A stretch of DNA of 64,000 nt, taken from positions 434,001 to 498,000 of the forward strand of contig CAWFAP010000001.1 in NCBI GenBank assembly GCA_963813975.1, given 5' to 3'. The position numbers and the translations under genes were made by a program. Under the pieces are notes generated by a model that worked only from the letters and a program-made list of their open reading frames with translations, was not told the DNA's origin and searched no databases. Positions 1-9,259 of the stretch are shown here, piece by piece; the stretch's first letter is position 1; each line of letters starts with the position of its first letter. This DNA is from RYN-230 sp963813975. GTDB lineage: Bacteria; Actinomycetota; Actinomycetes; Streptosporangiales; Streptosporangiaceae.

Positions 1-79
1 GGCATCGCGGCTCCGGGCGGCGGTGAGGTCCCGGCGCTCCGGCCGATGAGTTCCCGGGCCCGGCCGCGTCCTAGTAAGC

Positions 80-679
80 ATGAGCGACAAGATGGTGGAT
101 CTCGCGCCCGCGGCGCAGCGCCTGGCCGGCCTGGTCATGCGCGTCAGCGACGACAAGCTGGGCCGGCCGACCCCCTGCCCGGCGTACACCCTTGGCGACC
201 TGATCGAGCACATCGGCGGGCTGGCGCTGGCCTTCCGGGCCGCGGCGCTGAAGGACACGGGCAGCCCGTACGTGAACCACACCCCCGCCGGGGACGCCGC
301 CCTCCTGGAGGAGGGCTGGCGGGACCGGATCCCGGCCGATCTCGCCGCGCTGGCCCGGGCCTGGGCCGAGCCGGAGGCGTGGGCCGGGATGACCCGGATC
401 GCCAGCCAGGACGCGCCCGCGGAGATGGTCGGCATCACCCTCGCTGACGAGCTGGTGGTGCACGGCTGGGATGTGGCCCGCGCGACCGGGCAGCCCTATG
501 CCCCCGAACCCGAGCTGGTGGACGCGGCGCGGGCCTTCCTGGGTATGTTCGCCAGCCCGGACGCTCCCGCGGGGCCGGACGTCGCGTTCGGGCCGTCCCG
601 TGAGATGCCGGGCGACGCGCCAGCGCTGGACCAGGTGCTCGCCCTGGCCGGCCGGGACACGTCCTGGCCGGCCGGATGA
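80..679 (+). CDS. DinB-fold metal-binding protein, TIGR03086-like
   Basis: This 199-residue protein belongs to the DinB / mycothiol-dependent maleylpyruvate isomerase fold (TIGR03083/TIGR03086 group), which is common in actinobacteria. The typical PTPCPAYTLGDLIEHIGG block lies at residues 30-47 with a candidate metal histidine at 43. A second conserved block, VVHGWDVARATGQ, has its histidine at 128. Members are thought to be cytoplasmic thiol-dependent enzymes or metal-binding proteins, and most have no assigned substrate. No clear Shine-Dalgarno precedes the ATG, so the Met five codons later is an alternative start. It is followed by a decayed SDR gene and has no obvious operon partner. The family call is firm; the function is not known. 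Confidence 0.85.
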   Translation: MSDKMVDLAPAAQRLAGLVMRVSDDKLGRPTPCPAYTLGDLIEHIGGLALAFRAAALKDTGSPYVNHTPAGDAALLEEGWRDRIPADLAALARAWAEPEAWAGMTRIASQDAPAEMVGITLADELVVHGWDVARATGQPYAPEPELVDAARAFLGMFASPDAPAGPDVAFGPSREMPGDAPALDQVLALAGRDTSWPAG

Positions 680-740
680 TCCCAGAGGACGCCACAGCCG
701 CCCGGCCCGGGGGCTCGGGCGGCTGTGCGAAGATCGGCTG

Positions 741-1323
741 ATGGCCGGCCGCCTGTCGTCGAAGGTCGTGATCGTCACCGGGGGCTCGACCGGAATCGGC
801 CGGGCGGTGGCCGGCCGGGTCGTCGCCGAGGGCGCCGTGGTGATCGCCGGGCGGCGCCCGGAGCCGGGAGCGGGCCGCCGCCGAGTTGCGGGCCAGCGGT
901 GGCCGGGCCCGGTTCGTGGCCACCGACGTCATGGTGGAACGCGAGGTGGAGCGGCTGGTCCAGGAGGCCGTGACCGAGTTCGGCCGGCTGGACGGCGCGC
1001 TCAACAACGCGGGCGGGGTGAACGCCACCACCCCGCTGCCCGGAGTCGCTGCCGGAACCTGGCACGCGGAGCTCGAGCAGAACCGACCAGCGTCTTCTAC
1101 GGCCTGAAGTACCAGATTCCGGCGATCACCGGCACGGCGGGCCGCGGGTCGATCATCAACAACGCCTCGATCGGCGGGGTCCGCGGCACCCCGGGCCTGG
1201 CGCCCTACGTGGCAGCTAAGCACGGCCGTCGTCGGCCTGACCCGCTCCGCGGCGATCGAGGGAGCCCCCCGCGGGATCCGGGTCAACGCGCTGGTCACCG
1301 GCAACGTGGACACGCCGCTGTAG
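741..1323 (+). pseudogene. short-chain dehydrogenase pseudogene, three frameshifts
   Basis: This is a recognisable SDR (Rossmann-fold NAD(P) oxidoreductase) broken into four reading-frame pieces. The first holds the cofactor loop VTGGSTGIGRAVA. Near 870 the frame changes and continues as ELRASGGRARFVATDV and LNNAGG (the NNAG motif). Near 1080 one base seems lost and the frame returns to TSVFYGLKYQIPAIT. Near 1224 one base seems gained and the end reads VVGLTRSAAIEGAPRG up to DTPL and a stop at 1321. The pieces are collinear and together give about 190 residues, shorter than the usual 240-260; the C-terminal region after DTPL is gone. Several independent frameshifts make a true pseudogene more likely than one sequencing error. 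Confidence 0.85.
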
Positions 1324-3632
1324 CGTCAGCTGCTCGGTGCGCCGCCGACTCCGGAAGACCTGTGGCGGGCCGCTGCGGCGGGGCACCCCGGTCTCGCGCT
1401 GGTCCGCGGGGGCGTCGGCGTTGGGAAGACCCGCCTCGTGGCCGAGGTTGCCGAGATGGCACGGCTGCAAGGTGCAGTGGTAGCGAGTACCCAGTGCTTC
1501 GGAGCATCGGGGCGGCTGGCGCTGGCGCCGGTGGCGGACTGGCTGCGGAACCCTGTAGTCCATTCGGCGACGGCGACGCTCGACCCGGCCTGGCGCGCCG
1601 AGGTCGACAGGCTGGTGCCCTCCGGGAAGGGCCGCGGAGAACCCACACCCAGCTCGAGACCAATGGCTGACGCCTGGCAACGGCATCGCTTCTTCGAGGG
1701 CCTGGCGCGGGCGCTGATCGGCGCTGGCCGCCCGATGCTGCTGACCTTGGACAATCTCCAGTGGTGCGACCAGGAGACGCTGGCATTTCTTACGTTCTGC
1801 CTGGGACTGGACCCTGCCGCCCAGATCATGGTGACGGGGACACTACGCGACGACAACCCCGATGAAGACCGCGAACTCGCGGATTGGACCGTCAGGATGC
1901 GGGCCACCGGATTGCTCACCGAGCTCTCCCTCAACCCGCTGGAGGCCGTCAACACAGCGCGTCTGGCCGAGACGATCTCCGGGCAGCCCCTGCCTGAGGC
2001 CGACACGAACCTGCTCCAGGCGACGACGGGAGGGTTCCCGCTGTACATCGTGGAGGCAGTACGCAGCAGTGTCGAGCTGGGCAGCGCCCAGCCAGCCGGT
2101 GATCTCATGGCCGTGCTCCGCAACCGCCTCGACCAGGTGACCGCTGCCGCCCGCGAGGTGGCCAGCCTCGCGGCGGCGATGGGGACGAACTTCACCCTCG
2201 ATCTGCTCACCGAGGCAAGCGACCTCGACGCCGACAGCGTAGTGGGTGCCGTCGACGAGCTGTGGCAGCGCAGGATCATCCACGAGTTCCGAGACGGCTA
2301 CGACTTCTCCCACGACATGCTCCGCGAAACGGCGTACACGCAAGTCAGCCCTCCGAAACGCTGGCTGCTGCACCGGCGCATCGCCCAAAGTCTCGAGCTG
2401 CTCCATGCTGAAGACACCGACATGGTTGCGGCTCAGCTCGCCGAGCAGTATGCCCGGGGAGGGCGACCTGAGCGGGCCGTGGCCTACTACCGGCGCGCGG
2501 CTGATGTCGCAGCGGGCATGTTCGCCCATGCCGAGGCGATCCGGCTGCACAGCAAGGCGCTGTCGATCATCCGGGCGGGGCCTGCGGGGCTGGGCCGGGA
2601 CTCTCAGGAGCTCGCGGTCCTCGAGGCGATGGCGGCACCGCTCAATGCCAGGTACGGCTACTCGTCACCAGAGCTGCAGCAGGCGCTCGAGCGCTCGGTC
2701 GCGCTGGCAGAATCACTTGGCCGCAAGGACTCGACGCTCACTGCCACGGTCGCGCTGTGGGCGTCGCAGATCGTCCAGGGGCGCACCGCCGACAGCTACC
2801 AGACTGCCACCCGCGCGCTGGCGCTTGTCGACCCCGGCTCTGAGCTGAGCGGCCCGCGCATTTCGCCGTCGGCTGGTCGGCCGTGAGCCTGGGGACGCCC
2901 GCGGAGGGACTGCGTCACCTCGAGCTCGCCGCCAAGCTGGCCAGTGGCGCCCCGTCGCTGAGTGTCGGCACGAGGCCCGACGTGCACAGCATGGCCATGG
3001 CGGCGCATGCCCACTGGTTGCTGGGCCACGACGACGATGCCCTATCGAGCTGCAACGACGCCATCAAGCTGGGCCGGGCGATCGATCACCCGTACAGCCT
3101 GGCGGTGGCGCTGGCGTACGGCGGTATCACCCACCAGTTCCGCCATGACATGGCCGGACTGAAGGACACTATCGGCGAGCTGCGTGAGCTGTGCAACCGG
3201 TACGGCTTCGCCTATTACCGCGAGTGGGGGCTGGTTCTCGACGGCTGGTCGCGTGAGGACGAGCCGGGCATTGACCTAGCCCGGCGGGGCATCAGCAACC
3301 TCAGGGCGGAGGGCGCGTTCGCGCGGATGCCGTACTGGCTGTCGCTGCTCGCTGACCTGTTGGCCCGCGGCGGCCGGGTCAACGCCGCACGAGCGACCCT
3401 CGACGCCGCTCTCGCCGCCGGGCAGGCTCACGACGACGTGTGGTGGTTGCCCGAGGTGATGCGGATGCGCGCTCTCTACGATGAGGAGGGGGAGTCCGGT
3501 ATCTCACGCCTGCGCTCCGCGGCGCAGTTGGCGTCGGCCCACGGCAGTGTCGCGCTGCTACGACGTTGCGAGCGTGATCTGGCGGGGCGAGGCGTTCGCC
3601 CCCCGGCTGCTGGCGTTCTTCCGACTGCCTGA
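1324..3632 (+). pseudogene. ATPase/TPR signalling regulator, beheaded and frameshifted
   Basis: This is the remnant of a large STAND-type ATPase regulator of the actinobacterial kind that has a P-loop ATPase followed by TPR-like repeats, often joined to a cyclase or LuxR domain. Walker A (GGVGVGKT) is at 1408-1431 but has no start codon upstream in frame: a stop at 1321 ends the previous pseudogene, and the first usable GTG (1438) lies after the P-loop. Walker B (LLTLDNLQWCD) is near 1738-1770. The frame breaks near 2850; the text then continues in another frame as HFAVGWSAVSLGTPAEGLRH up to a stop at 3630. A helical TPR region fills both halves. No C-terminal DNA-binding domain is present. 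Loss of the N-terminus plus the frameshift indicates a dead gene. Confidence 0.8.
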
Positions 3633-3723
3633 CGCGAACGCACGCCCGTGAACGCTACGCGAACGGTGCGGGTCCTAGCTTCGGTGTGCACCTAACCTCC
3701 AAACGACGCACCCGAAGGGCACC

Positions 3724-4173
3724 ATGACCACATCAGCCAGCATTGCCACCGCTCCGTATGAGGCGCTGGCGGCCACCTTGCGCGGCGACGTGATCAGGCC
3801 GGGAGATCGCGGGCACGACGAGGCCCGGGCCGTCTACAACGCCATGATCGACAAGCATCCGGCGGTGATTGCGCGCTGCCGTGACGTCGCCGATGTCATC
3901 ACCTGTATGCGGTTCGCCCGCGAGCACGGCGCCGAGATCGCCACCAACGCTGGCCTCATCTCGCAGTGGGCCAAGGACTACTGGCAGGAACTACGCCCGA
4001 CCTCAGCGGGCGGCGCGTACATCAACTTCATGATGAACGAGGGCCAGGACCGGATCAAAGCGTCCTACCGCGGCAACTACGACCGGCTCACCGAGGTCAA
4101 GCGGAGGTACGACCCGGGCAACACGTTCCACATCAACCAGAACATCCAGCCCGCCGGCGAGCCCGGCCCATAG
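3724..4173 (+). pseudogene. FAD-linked oxidase remnant with in-frame internal deletion
   Basis: The open frame of 149 codons joins two ends of a berberine-bridge-type FAD oxidase. Residues 1-73 match the extreme N-terminus (RPGDRGHDEARAVYNAMIDKHPAVIARCRDVADVI, then FAREHGAEIA). Residues 74-149 match the C-terminal BBE domain (AGGAYINFMMNEGQ, NYDRLTEVKRRYDPGNTFHINQNI). The family normally has about 450-480 residues, so some 300 residues, including the flavin-binding GGGH loop and substrate domain, are missing while the frame is kept. It cannot bind FAD in the usual way. A good spacing to the downstream SnoaL-like gene suggests a former operon with it and with the dead regulator upstream. Confidence 0.85.
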
Positions 4174-4263
4174 GCCGCGCCCCATGGACCAGATGGTCGA
4201 TGGGCGCCCGGACTCACCCGTCTGACCGCCGCGTAAGCCAACCACAAGAGGAGACACACTTTC

Positions 4264-4632
4264 ATGACCCTCACCTCAGCCACCTCGACGACGCAGGCCG
4301 TCGTCAACCACCACCTGGAGCGTTTTGCTGCCCTCGACGTACAGGGCGTCGTAGCGGACTACGCCCCGGACGCGGTGATGATCGTGCCAACCGGCGTGCT
4401 GCGCGGTGTGCACGAGATAACGGCGCTCTTTGAGAACCTGTGTGCCGAGTTCGCCAAGCCCGGCGCCACGTTCGACTTGCAGCAGCAGGTCATCGAGGGC
4501 GATGTTGGCTACATCTGGTGGGTCGCCGGGACATCCGATAACACCTACGAGCTCGGGACCGATACGTTTTTCGTGCGGCACGGCAAGATCGCGGTGCAGA
4601 CCTTCGCGTTCAAAGCGACGCCCAGGGCCTGA
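4264..4632 (+). CDS. SnoaL/NTF2-like protein
   Basis: This is a 122-residue protein of the NTF2-like/SnoaL cone-shaped alpha+beta barrel superfamily. It shows the usual early helix (VVNHHLERFAALDVQGVVADYAPDAVMIVP) and late strands (YELGTDTFFVRHGKIAVQTFAF). A strong ribosome site (AAGAGGAG, 4247-4254) supports the ATG. Such proteins are small cytoplasmic hydrolase/isomerase folds or ligand-binding proteins, and the exact reaction cannot be read from sequence. It lies right after an internally deleted FAD oxidase and looks like the one intact survivor of that locus. Confidence 0.8.
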   Translation: MTLTSATSTTQAVVNHHLERFAALDVQGVVADYAPDAVMIVPTGVLRGVHEITALFENLCAEFAKPGATFDLQQQVIEGDVGYIWWVAGTSDNTYELGTDTFFVRHGKIAVQTFAFKATPRA

Positions 4633-4866
4633 CGTCCGCAAAGTCAGCGACGAACTGACACTAAGGCGTCGCCAGGACGCGTCGGGCTCTCCAATGCCGC
4701 CAACCTGCGGCGCCGCTTCCTCTAGGAACTTCACACGAAGCCCGGTGCCTACCGGCGAACCTTCGCTGTTCCCCATCCACGAGTGCATGAGCCCGGCATC
4801 GCTGCCGAGCGGTGCTACGACCTGACATTCACATCGTGCGCTCCGGACAGCTCGGCCTCGGAGATA

Positions 4867-5523
4867 TCAGCTTCGGGGCCAGGCCTCGAACTCCTGGCGC
4901 AGCCGGGCGACGTCCTCCGGGGTGAGCCCGTAGCGGGTGAAGACCCCGTCGGGCATCCGGTCCAGCTGCCCGCCCGCGTCGGCGAAGTCGCGGTCCTCCA
5001 GGCCGGGATCCAGCCGCCGGGCGAAGCTGATCAGCTGGCCGGCGTCGTAGCGCTGGAGGGCCGCCGCCGTGTCGATGTAGTCGCGCGGTTCGACCCGGCT
5101 GGCCAGCGCGCAGACCTTCGACCCGGCCAGGTCCTCGAGGTCCAGGACCGGGCCGACGTCCATAGTCACCGGCCCGCGGGTCCGGTCGAAGTACGCCATC
5201 TGCAGCATGGTCTGCTGCCCGCCGGGAGCGGTGATGATCCATTCGGCGAGGCCCTCGCCCATCCCGTAGAAGATCTCCTCCAGCCCGCCGGCCTGGTCCC
5301 GGCGCTCGGCCTCGAACCCGGCTTCGCGGAGGGCGGCCTCCACGGCCTCGGCGGCGGCGGTCACGGCGGTTTCCTGGTCGCTGAATAGGTCGACGTCGTC
5401 GGTGGGGCGGTCGATGATCCCGTGGGCGATGAGGGCGTTGCCGCCGGCCAGCGCGAATCCGTGCCGGGCCGCCGTGCGCAGGGCGATCGTGGCCACCTCG
5501 CGCTGGAGTTCGTCGATCGGCAT
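4867..5523 (-). CDS. AbiEii/AbiGii-family nucleotidyltransferase
   Basis: This 218-residue protein resembles AbiEii/AbiGii nucleotidyltransferase-like toxins. The N-terminal helix leads into ALAGGNALIAHGI (residues 25-37), then RPTDDVDLF, giving the GG...DxD nucleotidyltransferase signature; a later MDVGPVLDLEDLAGSKVCALASR segment carries the conserved Lys. AbiEii proteins act as type IV toxins that modify tRNA or nucleotides in abortive infection, but many chromosomal homologues of this length have unknown roles. The upstream gene on the same strand (5546-5905) ends 22 bases before this start and is the natural partner, but it does not look like AbiEi. Toxin activity is therefore only possible. 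Confidence 0.8.
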   Translation of the reverse strand: MPIDELQREVATIALRTAARHGFALAGGNALIAHGIIDRPTDDVDLFSDQETAVTAAAEAVEAALREAGFEAERRDQAGGLEEIFYGMGEGLAEWIITAPGGQQTMLQMAYFDRTRGPVTMDVGPVLDLEDLAGSKVCALASRVEPRDYIDTAAALQRYDAGQLISFARRLDPGLEDRDFADAGGQLDRMPDGVFTRYGLTPEDVARLRQEFEAWPRS

Positions 5524-5545
5524 CAGGGGAGCGCGCCGGGCAGCG

Positions 5546-5905
5546 TCAGGCGGCCGGGACGGCGGCGGCCCGCAGGACCGGGTGCTGCTCCTCCCACGCC
5601 TGACGCACGCCCTTGGGCAGGAACAAGCCCGGCCAGAGCGAGATCAGCATGTCCTCGTTCAGGTAGGCCAGGTCGGCGGCGGTGCTGGCCTCGCGGAGCA
5701 CGATCTGGTACATCCACGGCAGCATGCCTGGCTGGTCCAGGTCAAACGTGCGGTCCGGGTACCAGAACAGCCAGATCGGCAGCTCAACCGGGCCGTGCAC
5801 CGGCCCCCGCAGTTCGGCCAGGCTGGCCGCGACCAGCACCCCGCGCCCGGGACGGGACGCGTGGCGGCGCCGGGGCGCGACGGCTCGCACAGTGGCCATG
5901 CTCAT
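5546..5905 (-). CDS. hypothetical partner of AbiEii-like gene
   Basis: This protein of about 119 residues has no family I can name. The start at 5905 (MSMATVRAVAPRRRH) is chosen because the upstream part of the frame is proline/glycine-rich and lacks homology-like character; 5962 is the outer limit. The body reads PIWLFWYPDRTFDLDQPGMLPWMYQIVLREAS and TAADLAYLNEDMLISLWPGLFLPKGVRQAWEEQHP, so it is rich in aromatic residues and has no membrane segment. It sits 22 bases upstream of the AbiEii-like nucleotidyltransferase on the same strand. The pair probably forms an operon in which this gene has the position of an antitoxin. That role is inferred from place alone. Confidence 0.6.
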   Translation of the reverse strand: MSMATVRAVAPRRRHASRPGRGVLVAASLAELRGPVHGPVELPIWLFWYPDRTFDLDQPGMLPWMYQIVLREASTAADLAYLNEDMLISLWPGLFLPKGVRQAWEEQHPVLRAAAVPAA

Positions 5906-6091
5906 TACAGTACCCGTTCTGGCTCCAGGACGCCCTGGCTCACCCCGCATTTTCTCAAACACACTTGTCAGGCGCGATCCAGGGCCGCGATAAAGCCGTT
6001 ATCTTGTTCTAATTTTAGCATTGAGGTGGGCCAGCGTTCAAGGCGCGCCGATCGCGGAATGATCCGCGGCGGGCGCGCAGTTGCCGCTGCT

Positions 6092-6775
6092 ATGACAACT
6101 GTGGGATTCATTGGCAGCGGCATGATCGGCGGCACCGTGGCCCGGCTGAGCGTGGCCGCCGGACACCAGGTCGTCCTGAGCAACTCCCGCGGCCCGGAGA
6201 CGCTGAAAGACCTCGTCGACGAGCTCGGCCCGCTGGCCCGCGCGGTGACCAGCGAGGAGGCGGGAGCCGCGGGTGAACTGGTGGTGGTCAGCGTTCCGCT
6301 GCACGCCTGCCCGCACCTGCCGGCCGGTTCGCTCGCCGGCCGCACCGTCCTCGACACCGGCAATTACTATCCGCAACGAGACGACCAGATCCCCGAAATC
6401 GACAGCGGATCGCTGACGAGCAGCGCCTGGCTGCAACGGCAGCTGCCCGGGGCCGAGGTCGTCAAGGTATTCAACAACATCTACTACAAGCACCTGCGGT
6501 CGCTGGCCCGACCGGCCGGCGCGGCCGACCGGAGCTATCTGCCCATCGTCGGCGACGACGCGGCGGCCAAGGCGGCGGTGACCGGGTTCCTCGACTCGAT
6601 CGGCTACGGGGCGGTCGACGCCGGGACGCTGGCCGAGAGCTGGCGCCAGGAGCCCGGGAGCCCGGCGTATGGCGCGCCGTACGGCCCGTTCGACGACGAG
6701 GCGGGCACCCCGGCCAGCGCCGGCGTGATCCGCGCCGCCCTGGCCGCGGCCACCCGGGAGCAGCCGGGCCGGTAG
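6092..6775 (+). CDS. NADPH-dependent F420 reductase-like oxidoreductase
   Basis: This 227-residue protein has an N-terminal dinucleotide fold, VGFIGSGMIGGTVARLSVAAGH (GxGxxG at residues 6-12), typical of the F420:NADPH oxidoreductase / ProC-like NAD(P)-binding family. SNSRGPETL supplies the NADP-phosphate binding serine/arginine, and VVVSVPLHA, LDTGNYYPQRD and VVKVFNNIYY follow as in the family. It would transfer hydride between NADP(H) and F420 or a small substrate in the cytoplasm. The start at 6092 fits the conserved beginning. It precedes a small NTF2-like gene by 44 bases and may be co-transcribed with it. The family is clear but F420 use is not proven. Confidence 0.85.
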   Translation: MTTVGFIGSGMIGGTVARLSVAAGHQVVLSNSRGPETLKDLVDELGPLARAVTSEEAGAAGELVVVSVPLHACPHLPAGSLAGRTVLDTGNYYPQRDDQIPEIDSGSLTSSAWLQRQLPGAEVVKVFNNIYYKHLRSLARPAGAADRSYLPIVGDDAAAKAAVTGFLDSIGYGAVDAGTLAESWRQEPGSPAYGAPYGPFDDEAGTPASAGVIRAALAAATREQPGR

Positions 6776-6819
6776 TTCCCCGGGGCCTGCCCGTCGGCAC
6801 GGGCGTTAATCTACAGATC

Positions 6820-7140
6820 ATGACCGGCAGCCAGGACGTCACCGATCCCGCGGTCCAGGCCCTGATCGCGGCGATCAACGCGGGGGACCGGGCCGGGTTC
6901 TTCGGCGCGCTCGCGCCTGGCGCCAGCATGTCCGACGACGGCACTGACCGCGACCTGGCCAGCTGGGCCGACCGGGAGATCTTCTCGGTCCACGGTCACA
7001 TGGAGGTGGAGTCGGCGGCCGACGGGGGACGGTCCCTGATCGCCGCGTTCCGCAACGACACCTGGGGTGACATGCGGACCCGCTGGGCCTTCATGATCAC
7101 CGGCGGCAAGATCAGCCGTTTCGAGACCGGCCAGGCGTAG
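6820..7140 (+). CDS. NTF2-like small protein
   Basis: This 106-residue protein of the NTF2-like/SnoaL type opens with VQALIAAINAGDRAGFFGALAPGASMSDDGT, a helix-turn typical of the fold. It ends with the strand pair RTRWAFMITGGKISRFETGQ. Related actinobacterial proteins are annotated as nuclear transport factor 2 family and have no assigned substrate. It lies 44 bases after the F420/NADPH-type reductase on the same strand. A shared transcript is plausible. Confidence 0.75.
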   Translation: MTGSQDVTDPAVQALIAAINAGDRAGFFGALAPGASMSDDGTDRDLASWADREIFSVHGHMEVESAADGGRSLIAAFRNDTWGDMRTRWAFMITGGKISRFETGQA

Positions 7141-7268
7141 TCCGGCCCGCCGGGATCCCGGGAGCCCAGGCCCGGTTCCCAGGCCGCGGGGCGCGCCAGC
7201 CGCCCAGTCTGGCCCCCCGCCGGTGTCTGCACCGTTCGATGAGCCTTTCCTCACGAACGGAGAGCACG

Positions 7269-8753
7269 ATGACGGATCTGGACCGGACGGCCGCGCCGGA
7301 TGCGGCCCGGGACGTGGCACCGCCTGGCGCCGGGGAGCCGGGCCCGCGCCCGGGGGGCCCGGTGCTCACCGTGGTGCTGACGTCGGTCGCCTATTTCATG
7401 GTGGCGCTGGACGCCCTGGTGGTGATCACCGCGCTGCCGTCGGTCCACCGTGACCTGGGCGGCAGCGCGGGGATGCTGCAGTGGACGGTGAGCGCGTACG
7501 CCATGGCCTACGGGGCCGGGATCATCACCGCCGCCGCCCTGGGAGACCGGCTGGGACGGCGCCGGCTCTACGTGCTGGGCCTGGGCGTCTTCACCGCGGC
7601 ATCGGCCGCCTGCGCGCTGGCCCCCGGACTCGACGTGCTGATCGCCTTCCGCGCCGTCCAGGGCCTGGGCGCCGCGATCATCATGCCGCTCGGCCTTACC
7701 CTGCTGACGTCGGCGTTCCCCGTGCACAGGCGGGGCGCCGTGGTGGGGATCTGGGGCGGCGTGGCCGGCCTGGCCGTCGCCGCCGGGCCGCTGGTCGGCG
7801 GGGCGGTCACCCAGGGGCTGGACTGGCACTGGATCTTCTGGGTGAACGTGCCGGTGGGCCTGGTCGCCCTGATCTGGTCCCGGCTGCGGCTGCCGGAGAG
7901 CTACGGAGCACGGTCCCGGCTCGACGTCCCCGGGCTGGTCCTGATCTCCGCCGGGGTGGGCGTGCTCATCTGGGGTCTGGTCCAGGGCACTCAGGAAGGC
8001 TGGGGGAGCGCCCCGATCCTGGCCGCCCTGATCCTGGGCGGGGCGCTGATCGCGGCGTTCCTGGGCTGGGAGGCCCGGGCCCCCGAGCCGATGATCCCGC
8101 TCCGGCTGTTCCGCACGGCCAGCTTCTCGGCCGCGGTGGGCACCCAGTTTTTCATGGGCGCGACGATTTTCTCGGCGACGTTCCTGACCAGCCAGTTCTT
8201 CCAGTTCGCCCGGGGCGACTCGCCGCTGGGCACGGGACTGCGGTTCCTGCCGTGGACCGCGACGCCCCTGATCGTCGTCCCCATCGCCGGGGCCCTGTTC
8301 GACCGGGTCGGCGCGCGTCCCCTGGTCGTCCCGGGGCTGGCGATGCAGGCCCTCGGCCTGGCCTGGGTGGCCTGGCTGGCGGGGACCTCGGGTGGCTATG
8401 GCAGCTACGTCGCCCCGTTTGTCATCGCGGGGATCGGGATCTCGATGGCCATTCCGTGCGTCGCGGCCGCCGGGCTGAACGCGGTGGCGCCGGCCTCGCT
8501 GGCCAAGGCCGCCGGGGTGCTGAACACGATGCAGCAGTTCGGGGCGGTGTTCGGCATCGCGGTCGTGACCGCCGTCTTCAACGCCCACGGCAGTTTCGCC
8601 AGCCCGGCCGCGGTCAGCCAGGGTTATCGCCCGGCGGTGGCCGTGTCGGCGGCGTTCTCGGTTGTTGCGGCGCTTACCGCCCTCGGCATCCGCCGCCGGA
8701 TCGCGGGAGCACCCCCGGTGGCCGGGCCAGGGGCAGACAGCCGGCTCCGGTGA
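7269..8753 (+). CDS. DHA2-family (EmrB/QacA) drug exporter
   Basis: This 494-residue major facilitator has about 14 hydrophobic helices, as in the DHA2 drug:H+ antiporters. Motif A appears as GDRLGRRRLYVLGLGVF after helix 2, and motif C-like glycines follow in GVAGLAVAAGPLVGGAV. The start at 7269 is preferred over 7239 because GGAGAGC precedes it and the family's first helix begins soon after a short polar tail. It would export toxic compounds across the cytoplasmic membrane; the substrate is unknown and no dedicated regulator adjoins it. A very strong hairpin (8814-8853) follows. Confidence 0.9.
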   Translation: MTDLDRTAAPDAARDVAPPGAGEPGPRPGGPVLTVVLTSVAYFMVALDALVVITALPSVHRDLGGSAGMLQWTVSAYAMAYGAGIITAAALGDRLGRRRLYVLGLGVFTAASAACALAPGLDVLIAFRAVQGLGAAIIMPLGLTLLTSAFPVHRRGAVVGIWGGVAGLAVAAGPLVGGAVTQGLDWHWIFWVNVPVGLVALIWSRLRLPESYGARSRLDVPGLVLISAGVGVLIWGLVQGTQEGWGSAPILAALILGGALIAAFLGWEARAPEPMIPLRLFRTASFSAAVGTQFFMGATIFSATFLTSQFFQFARGDSPLGTGLRFLPWTATPLIVVPIAGALFDRVGARPLVVPGLAMQALGLAWVAWLAGTSGGYGSYVAPFVIAGIGISMAIPCVAAAGLNAVAPASLAKAAGVLNTMQQFGAVFGIAVVTAVFNAHGSFASPAAVSQGYRPAVAVSAAFSVVAALTALGIRRRIAGAPPVAGPGADSRLR

Positions 8754-8813
8754 TCGCACCCGGCTCCCAGCGTCCGGCCTGCGGTCCCCGGCCCGCCCCG
8801 GGCTGAGACGACT

Positions 8814-8853
8814 GTGCGCGGAAGCCGCGGCCGGGGCCGCGGTTTCCGCGCAC
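8814..8853. terminator. strong hairpin between convergent genes
   Basis: A near-perfect stem is formed by GTGCGCGGAA at 8814-8823 with TTCCGCGCAC at 8844-8853. The inner arms CCGCGGC/GCCGCGG add seven more pairs around a CGGG loop. It lies between the exporter gene ending at 8753 and the opposite-strand gene ending at 8892. It therefore probably ends transcription from both sides. No U-run is present, as usual in GC-rich actinobacteria. Confidence 0.7.
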
Positions 8854-8891
8854 TCGTGTCGATGAAGATCATTCCAGCCGGCCCGGGCGGG

Positions 8892-9200
8892 TCAGTGGGC
8901 GCTCGGGACCAGCTCGCGGCGCCGTCCGGCCCGCATCCGGTCCAGCAGGACCGCGAGCACCGCCGCGAGCACCGCGGCCGCGATGATGAACAGGGCGATC
9001 TGCCAGCCGGGGGTGCCGCCGACCGTGACCGTGTGCACGGTCACGGGGGTGGTCGTGGTGGTCGTGCCCGCGTCCCCGGTCCCCGGCAGCGGGACCCGGG
9101 TGGCGAAGGCGGCGGGCGCGGCCACGATCCCGCCCAGCAGGGCGGCCGCGGCGATGGCGATGCGGGTGGCGTGACGGAACATCCGGCGGATGGTGATCAT
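8892..9200 (-). CDS. small exported/anchored membrane protein
   Basis: This protein of about 102 residues is predicted from its start at 9200, which has GGAG six bases upstream. It has an N-terminal signal-like segment (ATRIAIAAAALLGGIVAAPAAFA), a short threonine-rich stretch, and a C-terminal membrane helix (WQIALFIIAAAVLAAVLAVLL) followed by arginines. This layout suggests a small protein with an outer threonine-rich loop held by one or two membrane spans. It sits 59 bases after the DUF4242 gene on the same strand. No family is recognised. Confidence 0.65.
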   Translation of the reverse strand: MITIRRMFRHATRIAIAAAALLGGIVAAPAAFATRVPLPGTGDAGTTTTTTPVTVHTVTVGGTPGWQIALFIIAAAVLAAVLAVLLDRMRAGRRRELVPSAH

Positions 9201-9259
9201 GACATTCTCCATGAAAGTTGAGGGTCGAAAGTGACGGTCCGGTCGTTGGCAGGCGAGCC

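Noticed and set aside
71..778. Long minus-strand frame opposite the first gene
   Set aside because: Arginine/proline/glycine-rich shadow of the DinB-fold gene; no family text.
4867..5905. AbiE phage-defence system
   Set aside because: The toxin-side fold is present but the partner does not resemble AbiEi (no winged helix seen), so a defence role is not claimed.
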